Source: Bacillota bacterium
GTDB taxonomy: Bacteria > Bacillota_A > Clostridia > Lachnospirales > Lachnospiraceae
Direction of reading: 5' to 3'
NCBI GenBank assembly: GCA_023407175.1
Contig: JAEYMU010000017.1
Span: forward strand, 68,592-132,591
Length of the DNA stretch: 64,000 nt
Of this stretch, positions 51,265-59,256 are shown piece by piece. The notes below the pieces were generated by a model. The model had not been told where the DNA came from. It searched no databases and saw only the letters and a program-made list of their open reading frames with translations. Every line of letters starts with the position of its first letter. The stretch's first letter is position 1. Both the position numbers and the translations under genes were made by a program.

Positions 51265-51318
51265 CGCCTCTTAGGAGGCGTAAGATATGTCCCGCTTCCT
51301 ATTGTAATCAGGAAGCGG
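51265..51318 (+). other. Tandem hairpins between binding protein and DegT-like gene
   Basis: CGCCTC/GAGGCG (51265-51280) and CCGCTTCCT/AGGAAGCGG (51292-51318). There is no T-tract, so stabilisation or partial attenuation is more likely than full termination. Confidence 0.6.
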
Positions 51319-51359
51319 AAATTATAAAAAAGGATATGCATTTTATTGTCAGGAGGCGT

Positions 51360-52580
51360 ATGATTGTGGCGAGAGAGGTATTATTGCAAAGCCCGTTGGG
51401 GCACGGTAAGTCGGAGAGATACCGGCTTAGCTTTCCGCCGGTTCAACGTCCTTATACGGAAGCGGAGATTGCCGCGGTAACACAGGTCATGCGGCAAGGG
51501 GTAAAACAGACACAGGGAAGCTACCTGGAGGCTTTTGAAAAGGATTTTAAGGATTTTATCGGTGCAAAAAATGTATTCGGAGTTAACAGCTGCTCCAGCG
51601 CGCTTAAGCTGGCAGCTATTTTTTGCCATATTAAGCCCGGGGATGAGGTAATTGTTCCTGCTTACACCAGCCCTGCTTCCGCACTTCCCTTTGGTGATTT
51701 GGGGGCAAAAATTGTCTGGGGCGATATTCATCCGGATACGTGGACCTTGGACCCTAAGGATGTTCTAAAAAAGATTACGCCGAAAACCAAGGCGGTGGTT
51801 GCAGTGCATTTACTGGGCAATCCCTGCGATATTAAGGAAATTGTGAGGCTGGCCCACGCCCAGGGTATTCTGGTGATAGAGGACTGTGCGCATGCTTTAG
51901 ACTGCCGTGTGGACGGACAGCATGTGGGAACCTTCGGTGATTTCGGATGCTTCAGCTTTCACGGTGCAAGGACGGTAACGACGCTGGGCGAGGGAGGAAT
52001 GTTCGTCTGTAGGGATAATGAAACAGCCGGACTTGTTGAGGGTATCCGCTGCGGATTTTCCTTAAGAGATACCGGCTTGGCCTGTAGGAACAAAGAGGAT
52101 GAATTTCTGGAGGATTGCTGGCCACAATATTTCTGTCTTGGAGAAGCGCAGTGTGCGCTGGGTGCGCAGCAACTGAAGCTTGTACCTGCAAACAGTGAGA
52201 TTCTGATGGGGCAGAGCTGCCTGATCCGCGAATACCTGAAGGATATCCCAGAGTATACCTTCCCGGAGGTGCTTCCCAAAGCGCGTTGCGTACCTCATCC
52301 CTGCGTTCTGCATTATGACGGCCTTGCATATGCAAGGAGCCGGGACGATCTGCTGACATTGCTGGCAGAAAGATATGCGGTGCCGGCCGCGGTTATGTTC
52401 ACACCTTTATATAGGGAGCTGCTGTTTCAGGTTAAGGGCTGTGGAGAACAGGATTGTCCCGTATTGGAAGGCTGGTGGGAGGGTTCCTTTACCTTCCCCT
52501 GGTGGAGCGGTATGAGTGAGCAAGACCTTAAGTATCTTTGCGAGGCTCTACGCAGTGCTGCAATTGAGCTTCGCGGGTAA
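51360..52580 (+). CDS. DegT-family protein with Lys-to-Arg change at the PLP site
   Basis: A 406-residue paralogue of the aminotransferase at 20642. The fold blocks are kept: GDEVIVPAYTSPASALPFGD, KTKAVVAVHLLGNPCDI, VIEDCAHALDCRVDGQHVGTFGDFGCF and FCLGEAQCALG. The Schiff-base lysine is replaced by Arg204 in SFHGARTVTTLGEGG (codon AGG; the paralogue has AAG). Without lysine, normal transamination is unlikely. A DegT-fold enzyme with His there (ColD) is a dehydratase, so another PLP chemistry, a structural role or inactivity are all open. ATG 51360 follows AGGAGG closely; GTG 51366 has better spacing. Confidence 0.85.
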   Translation: MIVAREVLLQSPLGHGKSERYRLSFPPVQRPYTEAEIAAVTQVMRQGVKQTQGSYLEAFEKDFKDFIGAKNVFGVNSCSSALKLAAIFCHIKPGDEVIVPAYTSPASALPFGDLGAKIVWGDIHPDTWTLDPKDVLKKITPKTKAVVAVHLLGNPCDIKEIVRLAHAQGILVIEDCAHALDCRVDGQHVGTFGDFGCFSFHGARTVTTLGEGGMFVCRDNETAGLVEGIRCGFSLRDTGLACRNKEDEFLEDCWPQYFCLGEAQCALGAQQLKLVPANSEILMGQSCLIREYLKDIPEYTFPEVLPKARCVPHPCVLHYDGLAYARSRDDLLTLLAERYAVPAAVMFTPLYRELLFQVKGCGEQDCPVLEGWWEGSFTFPWWSGMSEQDLKYLCEALRSAAIELRG

Positions 52581-52624
52581 GAAAACTATCGATAGAATGG
52601 CCAGGCGGAAAGGAATGATAATAG

Positions 52625-54043
52625 ATGGATTACGGTGTAACAATTGAATCAGGCGCCAGTGAATGGCAGATTTTTCAGCAGGGAGCGGACGGTACGGCGG
52701 CTATTGCGCTTATCGGGCGCTTCAATCGCGTAAGGCTGTCCCAGGAGCTTCCGTTGGTTTTTGAGCGAATTGCGGACGGCAAGCCTACAGTAAAGGCGCG
52801 CATTGCCTATGAAGCAAACGGGGAAAGCATCCTGCCGTGGACCACATGCGAGACCTCGGAGGACGGTACCTGGAGAATTACCTTCTCTAAGGTGCCTGCC
52901 GGAGGACTGTACCGTATTGAAACCCATATGGAATATGAGGGCTGGGACGGACTGTCTTGTACGCGCGGCGACATGGTACATCATATCGGAGTGGGTGATA
53001 TTTTTGTGGTGGCCGGACAGAGCAATGCGGCTGGCCGGGCAAAAAATCCTGTGGAGGATGCTCCGGAGCTGGGAGTCCATCTTCTTCGCAACAGCGGAAA
53101 ATGGGCACTCGCGGCACATCCCCTGGGTGAAACCACCGGAAGCGTTCATACCGGACACTTTGAAAACCACAATCCCGGACATACGCCCTGGCTACATTTT
53201 GCCAAGATTTTAAAGCGTGAGCTGGGCTATCCCATCGGGATTGTTATGTCTGCCTACGGCGGCGCACCGCTGCGGTGGTTCAACCCGGAGGAAAATGGTG
53301 CTCTTACGCGCAATATGCTGGAGCAGCTTGCACAATATGACATTAATCCCAGAGCAGTGCTGTGGTGCCAGGGTGAGGCGGAGGGCTATGAAAACAGCGC
53401 CGGTAATTATCTGGAGCGGTTTGCAGCCTTTGTCCGCAGCTTACGGGAGAAGCTTAAGGTTCCTGCCCTGCCATTTATCACAGTACAAATCAACCGTTGC
53501 CTGATGGAAACAACCGATGCTCTGGACCGACAGTGGGGAATGGTGCGGGAAGCACAGATGCGGGCGATGGACACGATTCCGTATGTATACACGGTTCCCT
53601 CCAATGATGTGGCCATGTATGATTTTATTCACAATTCGGCCCAGGGAAATCTTGTGGTGGGTGAACGGTGTGCACGCTGCGCATTGGCAGAGCTGTACGG
53701 AAGAAATCTGGAGTGGCAGGCGCCCCGTGCCGAAAGCGCGGTGAAAACTGCATCCGATACGGTGGAATTGACCTTCAGCCGTATCTATAATTGGATTAAT
53801 CCCTTTGACGTGCCTGCGGCTCTTCTTCCCTTTGAAGCGGAGGATGGAGCGGGTCTGGTTCCGGTGCAAAGCTACGAAACGCATGAGGAAAGCCTGACAC
53901 TGCATTTTGCACGGACCTTGGGGGACAATGCCGTCCTTCATGGTGCGTGGCGGATGAATCCAGGCTTTGGAATTCCCTGTGACTGCATGCGAATGAGCAT
54001 GCTGTCCTTCTACGGCATGAAAATAACTCACAAACCCCTTTAG
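52625..54043 (+). CDS. Sialate O-acetylesterase-like SGNH esterase
   Basis: 472 residues of the sialate O-acetylesterase (SASA/DUF303) type. The catalytic Ser lies in IFVVAGQSNAAGRA, the oxyanion-type block is AVLWCQGEAEGYENS, and the Asp/His pair is likely in DVAMYDFIHNSAQG. N- and C-terminal beta-sandwich parts flank the esterase. There is no signal peptide, so it deacetylates imported glycans in the cytoplasm. It is in the operon between the DegT-like gene and the 676-residue unknown. O-acetylated sugars other than sialic acid are also possible. Confidence 0.82.
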   Translation: MDYGVTIESGASEWQIFQQGADGTAAIALIGRFNRVRLSQELPLVFERIADGKPTVKARIAYEANGESILPWTTCETSEDGTWRITFSKVPAGGLYRIETHMEYEGWDGLSCTRGDMVHHIGVGDIFVVAGQSNAAGRAKNPVEDAPELGVHLLRNSGKWALAAHPLGETTGSVHTGHFENHNPGHTPWLHFAKILKRELGYPIGIVMSAYGGAPLRWFNPEENGALTRNMLEQLAQYDINPRAVLWCQGEAEGYENSAGNYLERFAAFVRSLREKLKVPALPFITVQINRCLMETTDALDRQWGMVREAQMRAMDTIPYVYTVPSNDVAMYDFIHNSAQGNLVVGERCARCALAELYGRNLEWQAPRAESAVKTASDTVELTFSRIYNWINPFDVPAALLPFEAEDGAGLVPVQSYETHEESLTLHFARTLGDNAVLHGAWRMNPGFGIPCDCMRMSMLSFYGMKITHKPL

Positions 54044-54053
54044 GAGAAACCTT

Positions 54054-56084
54054 ATGTCAAAAGATGCTTTTTGCTATACCTTTCGTTTCTGCTGTGACCC
54101 CGGGTTCAACGACCGGACGGAGAGCGAAGCCTTACTCCGTTTTGTGGAGGAGGCCGTGATTGACGATGTGGCGGTATTTGCCAATGTAGAGGAGCTTAAT
54201 ACCGGGCATATGGACGAAGCGGAGCAGCGGGTTTACCTGGATATGATGCGGGCACTTCAGCCCGGGCTTGAGCAAAAGGGTGTAACATTGTCCGTCAACC
54301 ACTGGCATAGCATTATGCATGCTGATTTGGGCAAGCGCTTAAGGGATGACCAGCCCTTTCGCCGGATGGTGGATGTGGACGGCCGGGAAGCGGAGCTTTG
54401 TGTGTGCCCGATGGATGAGGCATGGCGCAGCTATATTGCGGAGATATATGCGCGCTATGCAAAGCTTCAGCCGGAAATTGCCTGGGTCGAGGATGACTTT
54501 CGCTATCATAACCACGAGCCGCTGCATTGGGGCGGCTGCTTCTGTGAAGAGCATATGCGACTTTATAGTGCCCGTGCCGGAAAAACGCTTACCCGTGAGG
54601 AGTTTATCGCAGGAATTCTTAGGCCGGGAGAGCCGCATCCGTACCGCCGTATCTGGCTGGATACCTGTAACGAGGTTCTGTGTGAAACCGCTTCCCGTAT
54701 AGAGAAGGCCGTGCATGCGGTTGGTCCGAAGACCAGGGTGGGACTTATGAGCAGTGTTCCCCACGTTCATGCCGCGGAGGGACGGGACTGGCACAGGCTT
54801 TTGCACGCCCTGTCCGGGAATCATAGGCCGGTGGACCGTATTCATCTTCCAGGCTATACGGAGGGTGCCGCCTGGAATTATCTGCAGAATTTTAACATGG
54901 TATCAATGGCGTGCCGTGCGCTTCTGCCTTCGGATACATTTGTTTACCCGGAGCTTGAGAATTATCCCTATTCCCGTTTTGCCAAATCCCGCAGCTTTAC
55001 GCGTTTTCAGCTTCTGGCGGGAATGCCGCTTGACATGGCGGGCATTACTATTGATCTGTATGATCTGAATGGTAACGGGATTGTATGGGAAGAGGGCTAC
55101 CAACAGATACTGAGTGAAACCAAGCCCTATTTAAACCGGCTTACACAGCTGGGCGCATTTCACGAAAGCAGGAAGGGAGTATGCGTCATGCTTGATGAGC
55201 GTGCCTCCTATTTCCTTCATACAACGGTTGGAAAAGACATGGAGGAGCTATATCCTCAGGAGGTTTTCTTTGCAGGCTTGCTGCCGGCCATGGGGATTCC
55301 CTACCGCTATTGCACCACACCTGAGATATCAGGAGAAGCGGTGGCTGTCAGTGGGCAGTATCTGCGTGGTCTGACCGAAGAACAGGTGAAGCTGTTGTTT
55401 GAAAATAATTTTGTCATATTAAACGGGGATGCGGCAGCAGTCCTGAAGGAGATAGGTCTGGGTACTCTGGCAGGAATAGAGAGCGTTGTCTGGCACCGTC
55501 AGAATGAAGGTGATTACGCCTATGAGCAGGTGGTCAACGGGCGTACCTATTGCAAAATCCCGGTGGCACGTGCCTCCGCTGTAATCTCCTGCAGTGATGT
55601 GCTGGAGATCCGGTATCTTGGCGAGGCGAGGAAAGAGACATACACAGCATTTTATGATTCCTTCCGGCGGCTTGCCTTTACCGGGCAGACGGTTGTTAAT
55701 GGACGTGTGCTGATCTACCCCTTCGGACATTTTTCGCAGCCGCTTGAAATCCCCCAGATGCTTTTGAACAGCGTGCGGCAGGCTATCCTGCAAGAAATCC
55801 TGTGCCCTGTCCTGCAAAAGCTTCCGATGGTGGAAAAATCGCCCTATCTGGAACCCTATTGTACCATATTAGAAGGAAAGACCTTCATGTATCTGGTGAA
55901 TGGCTCCAGTGACGATGCTCCACAGGTCCGACTTAGTATGGGAAGCCTTATTCCAAAGACAGTCACTGTCTTGCCGTCCCTGGGAGAGGAGCATACCTTC
56001 GTCTGTGAGGTACAGGATGGTATATGCACGCTGCCGGTGCAAATTCCTTCCCTGGAAGCTGCGTTGCTAATATTTACTGAATAA
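54054..56084 (+). CDS. Unrecognised 676-residue protein, probably a TIM-barrel glycosidase
   Basis: I cannot assign the family. Visible features: acidic clusters VEDDFRYHNHEPLHWGG, a Cys-rich block GGCFCEEH that recalls GH42-type enzymes, VSMACRALLPSDTFVYPELENYPY and DMAGITIDLYDLNGNG, followed by a Rossmann-like middle domain (about 365-560, YFLHTTVGKDMEELYPQEVFFAGLLPAMGIPY) and a beta-rich C-terminus. That order (barrel, glutamine-amidotransferase-like trimerisation domain, beta-sandwich) resembles GH42-like beta-galactosidases. No signal peptide. It starts 10 bp after the esterase. Candidate catalytic Glu/Asp are in WVEDDF and PELENYP. Confidence 0.6.
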   Translation: MSKDAFCYTFRFCCDPGFNDRTESEALLRFVEEAVIDDVAVFANVEELNTGHMDEAEQRVYLDMMRALQPGLEQKGVTLSVNHWHSIMHADLGKRLRDDQPFRRMVDVDGREAELCVCPMDEAWRSYIAEIYARYAKLQPEIAWVEDDFRYHNHEPLHWGGCFCEEHMRLYSARAGKTLTREEFIAGILRPGEPHPYRRIWLDTCNEVLCETASRIEKAVHAVGPKTRVGLMSSVPHVHAAEGRDWHRLLHALSGNHRPVDRIHLPGYTEGAAWNYLQNFNMVSMACRALLPSDTFVYPELENYPYSRFAKSRSFTRFQLLAGMPLDMAGITIDLYDLNGNGIVWEEGYQQILSETKPYLNRLTQLGAFHESRKGVCVMLDERASYFLHTTVGKDMEELYPQEVFFAGLLPAMGIPYRYCTTPEISGEAVAVSGQYLRGLTEEQVKLLFENNFVILNGDAAAVLKEIGLGTLAGIESVVWHRQNEGDYAYEQVVNGRTYCKIPVARASAVISCSDVLEIRYLGEARKETYTAFYDSFRRLAFTGQTVVNGRVLIYPFGHFSQPLEIPQMLLNSVRQAILQEILCPVLQKLPMVEKSPYLEPYCTILEGKTFMYLVNGSSDDAPQVRLSMGSLIPKTVTVLPSLGEEHTFVCEVQDGICTLPVQIPSLEAALLIFTE

Positions 56085-56095
56085 AGGAAATCAAT

Positions 56096-57376
56096 ATGCT
56101 CTTAAAAATTAATCCCATAAAGTTCTTAAAGCGCGCTGTCGGAGGCGATACACTTCAGGCAGGGTATTATGCTTTTTTGCTGGTGCATACCAGCTTTCTG
56201 GTTTCGGTGCGGCTGCCGGGTGTGTTTATCAATACGCTGCTTCTCGGTGAGAGCAATGACATTGATGTCGTGATGATGTTCAATTTGGTGTTTTTTCTGA
56301 CAGGAGCCGTTTCCATGCTGGCAGCCGCGCCGGTGCTGCACCGGACCAATCCCGGTTTTGTAGCGGTTGCGGGTATTGTCGGATACAACGTGCTGTATCT
56401 TATTCTGATTTTGCTGCTTCTGAAAGGGCGCAATGTATCCGAATGTCACCTGCTCCTTGCTGCACTTATGGGGTTATCGGACGGCTTCTATTGGCTGGCA
56501 TACGGAAACCTGCTGTCGGATACAACGGAGGTGGAAAACCGAGACAGCGGCATTGCAATTATCAGCATTTGCATGTCGGTGGTTAATCTGACGGCTCCCC
56601 TGCTTGCCGGATGGATTATTACGAAGGGTGGCAGTCTAAAGGGCTACCTTATCGTTTTTATTATGGCTTTCATTGTATCGGTCATAACTGCGTTATTGGC
56701 AATCCGCCTTCCGAAAAAACGTACACTTGAGGTGAACCGGGCGAAATATGTCCTCTCCCTGCGGCTGGCCTGGCAAAACAAGCCCCTGCGCTACGCGCTG
56801 CTTGCACAGGGCAGCAAAGGAATCCGGGAGGGGGTTTTCACCTTTATTCTCAGTGTGATTTTGTATCAGATGATTAGCAATGAGTGGCTGATCGGAGTCA
56901 ATAATTTCGTGGCGGCACTGGTTTCGATTCTATCCTTCACCCTGATGAGCCGGCTGGTAACCCATGAAAACCGCCTGCGCTATATGATGCTGGCGGTAGC
57001 CGTTCTGAGTGCGGCGGCAGCTGTTTGCCTCTTTCAGCTTAGCGTGGTAATGATTTTTGTATTTACCGTATTGAATTCACTTTTTTCAGGGTTCATTGAA
57101 AATTCAAGCTATTCAAATTTATTGGACAGGCTGCAGGATACATCCGAGCTGGAGAATCACCGCCCGGAGATGTTTGCCGTCAATGAGTGTGTTCTGGTAC
57201 TGGGCCGCAGTATCGGAATTGCCATTATTTTACTGATGGGCGGTTTTTTCGGAAATTCGCTTATGGTACAGATGGTAAGCCTGCTGATTTTATCCGTTAC
57301 GCAGTTTGTAACAACAGAATTTTGTAAAAGATCGGTGGCGGTCATCCAAAATCAGAAAGGAGAGGGTACAAAATGA
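56096..57376 (+). CDS. MFS transporter, second uptake route of the operon
   Basis: 426 residues with about 12 membrane helices. Helices at the start read QAGYYAFLLVHTSFLVSVRLPGVFINTLLL; central MGLSDGFYWLAYGNLLSDTTEVENRD contains the loop with charged residues; VNLTAPLLAGWIITKGG follows. It belongs to the MFS_1 superfamily; I cannot place it in a named subfamily. It is 11 bp downstream of the 676-residue protein, and its stop overlaps the next ATG. It may import a mono- or disaccharide or export a product. Confidence 0.82.
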   Translation: MLLKINPIKFLKRAVGGDTLQAGYYAFLLVHTSFLVSVRLPGVFINTLLLGESNDIDVVMMFNLVFFLTGAVSMLAAAPVLHRTNPGFVAVAGIVGYNVLYLILILLLLKGRNVSECHLLLAALMGLSDGFYWLAYGNLLSDTTEVENRDSGIAIISICMSVVNLTAPLLAGWIITKGGSLKGYLIVFIMAFIVSVITALLAIRLPKKRTLEVNRAKYVLSLRLAWQNKPLRYALLAQGSKGIREGVFTFILSVILYQMISNEWLIGVNNFVAALVSILSFTLMSRLVTHENRLRYMMLAVAVLSAAAAVCLFQLSVVMIFVFTVLNSLFSGFIENSSYSNLLDRLQDTSELENHRPEMFAVNECVLVLGRSIGIAIILLMGGFFGNSLMVQMVSLLILSVTQFVTTEFCKRSVAVIQNQKGEGTK

Positions 57377-58416
57377 AAGCAGAAATTATTGAAAGAAAAT
57401 GGGTTGTTGAATGGTTTGACGAGCGCCAATGCTATCATATGCCCAGCCTGACGCTGGCGGATAACGGGAATCTGCTTGCCGTATGGAACGGCGGATTTTT
57501 GCAATGGAACGGTGACCCCATGGGACGGGACGCCAAGGACTGGGTATCTGTATTGGAATACGGAAAAAAAGACTGGAGTAATCCGGATGCAGTAGGGTGT
57601 GACATCCGCTATTGCTGCCATGATCCGGTATTCATCCGAAACAAAAAAGGAGAAATTATACTGCTTTTTGCAAAATTTTTAGATACGGAAACAAATTTCA
57701 CCACCTGGTGCAATGGGCGGGATGAGCTTTGGATGCGCAAGACTGCGGACGGAGGGCGTACCTGGCAGCCGGCTGTGCCGGCGGGTATTCAGAGTGGACA
57801 CGCCTCAAACGACAGTGTTCTCCTGCCGGACGGAACCATTGTTTTTGCCTCCACCAGCAGCGAAATTAAAGATAAATATTTTGGAGCCGTGCGGATCTAC
57901 CTATCTCACGACGACGGAGATACCTGGGAACAGGGAGCACTGCTGTCAGCAGATGACGGCAACCTAATTCGGGAGCCCGCGCTTTGCCTTCGTCCGGACG
58001 GAACCATTCGGATGTTTACACGCACCTGTCCCGGTTCTACCGGATGGGGGGACGGAATTAGCTCTGTGCCTTCCTATGTATCGGAAAGCCGGGATGGAGG
58101 TAAGACCTGGACGAAGCCGGTTCCCAGCGGTATTCTTAATAATGAAAGTAAAATAGATGTGTTAAGCTGGGACAGTGAAACCATTTTCATGGCATATAAT
58201 GATACGCCGGTGGCGGATTGGCATGAAAGAAGCCCTCTGACGCTTGCATATACGAAGGATGAGGGGAAAACCTGGAACAATCTGATTGAACTGGCCCCGC
58301 CGCCGGGCAACAAATGCCAGCCGGCGATGTGCCGAGACAGGGAAGGGCGGCTGCACGTTATATATATGCACCGTCATACGGCAATTGAACATGTGATTGT
58401 AAAAATAACCGATTGA
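57373..58416 (+). CDS. Sialidase-fold (BNR/Asp-box) protein
   Basis: 347 residues, a compact six-bladed propeller with no signal peptide. Four Asp boxes are visible: TADGGRTWQPA, SHDDGDTWEQG, SRDGGKTWTKP and TKDEGKTWNN. The position of the Arg in the sialidase RIP motif reads YHMPSL, so the carboxylate-binding Arg of true sialidases is not obvious. NGRDELWMRKT and SNDSVLLPDGTIVF are further blocks. It is the last gene of the plus operon, with a 4-base ATGA overlap to the MFS gene. It could be a sialidase variant or an enzyme for another acidic sugar. Confidence 0.75.
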   Translation: MKAEIIERKWVVEWFDERQCYHMPSLTLADNGNLLAVWNGGFLQWNGDPMGRDAKDWVSVLEYGKKDWSNPDAVGCDIRYCCHDPVFIRNKKGEIILLFAKFLDTETNFTTWCNGRDELWMRKTADGGRTWQPAVPAGIQSGHASNDSVLLPDGTIVFASTSSEIKDKYFGAVRIYLSHDDGDTWEQGALLSADDGNLIREPALCLRPDGTIRMFTRTCPGSTGWGDGISSVPSYVSESRDGGKTWTKPVPSGILNNESKIDVLSWDSETIFMAYNDTPVADWHERSPLTLAYTKDEGKTWNNLIELAPPPGNKCQPAMCRDREGRLHVIYMHRHTAIEHVIVKITD

Positions 58417-58430
58417 TTCCTGATACGGCT

Positions 58431-58471
58431 TTGCGTAAATATTACTTGTTTCAAAATTGCTATTTACGCAA
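58431..58471. other. Inverted repeat between the sialidase-fold gene and nagB
   Basis: TTGCGTAAATA (58431-58441) and TATTTACGCAA (58461-58471), a perfect 11-bp pair with a 19-base loop. It has no T-tract; it is a possible operator or weak terminator before nagB. Confidence 0.5.
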
Positions 58472-58501
58472 GGCAGCATGGGAAGTGTTAGGAGTGATTA
58501 A

Positions 58502-59227
58502 ATGATAGTATACCGCACCAAGGATTATAAAGACATGAGCAGGAAGGCAGCTAATATTATCTCTGCCCAGATTATTATAAAGCCGAATTGTGTGCTTGGC
58601 CTTGCTACCGGGTCAACACCCATCGGTGCTTATCAGCAGCTGGTGGAATGGTATCATAAGGGAGATATTGATTTTTCATTAGTCAGGACAGTAAATCTGG
58701 ATGAGTATAAAGGGCTTTCAGAAGATAACCAGCAAAGCTATCGTTATTTTATGAACCATAACCTTTTCAATCATGTTAATATTGATATCAATAATACATA
58801 TATGCCAAATGGAATGGCGAAGGACGATGATGCGGAATGCGAGAGATACACAGAGATAATTAAAGCTTTAGGTGGAATTGATCTTCAGCTTCTTGGGCTT
58901 GGGCATAACGGGCATATCGGCTTTAATGAGCCAAATAACGCCTTTGATATGGAGACCCATTGTGTAGCTCTTACGCAGAGTACAATAGAAGCAAATTCGC
59001 GTTTATTTGAGGATGCGGACGAAGTACCAAGATATGCTTATACAATGGGCATTAAAACAATCATGCAGGCAAAGAAAATATTGATTGTGGTAAGCGGTGA
59101 GGACAAGGCGGAAATAGTAAGAAGAGCATTTACCGGTGATGTAACACCGAGCGTACCGGTCTCCATCCTTCAGATGCATAAGGATGTAATTCTGGTTGGA
59201 GACGAGACGGCTTTATCATTGATTTAA
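58502..59227 (+). CDS. nagB: Glucosamine-6-phosphate deaminase
   Basis: A 241-residue enzyme that converts GlcN-6-P to Fru-6-P and ammonia. The phosphate-binding block is GLATGSTPIGAYQQL, catalytic-type Asp is in VNLDEYKGL, and the active site has LLGLGHNGHIGFNEPNNAF with its Asn/His. The length matches the short Gram-positive NagB. It precedes nagA by 29 bp and a ROK kinase follows. The set completes amino-sugar entry into glycolysis. Confidence 0.95.
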   Translation: MIVYRTKDYKDMSRKAANIISAQIIIKPNCVLGLATGSTPIGAYQQLVEWYHKGDIDFSLVRTVNLDEYKGLSEDNQQSYRYFMNHNLFNHVNIDINNTYMPNGMAKDDDAECERYTEIIKALGGIDLQLLGLGHNGHIGFNEPNNAFDMETHCVALTQSTIEANSRLFEDADEVPRYAYTMGIKTIMQAKKILIVVSGEDKAEIVRRAFTGDVTPSVPVSILQMHKDVILVGDETALSLI

Positions 59228-59256
59228 TAGACCATGAGAATATAAGGAACTGAATT

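Noticed and set aside
57373..58416. Naming this gene nanH (exo-sialidase)
   Set aside because: Asp boxes alone do not prove sialidase activity, and the RIP-type arginine is not evident.
58417..58501. glmS-type ribozyme or other riboswitch before nagB
   Set aside because: Only 85 bases with one 11-bp inverted repeat; no glmS core or known aptamer motif is visible.
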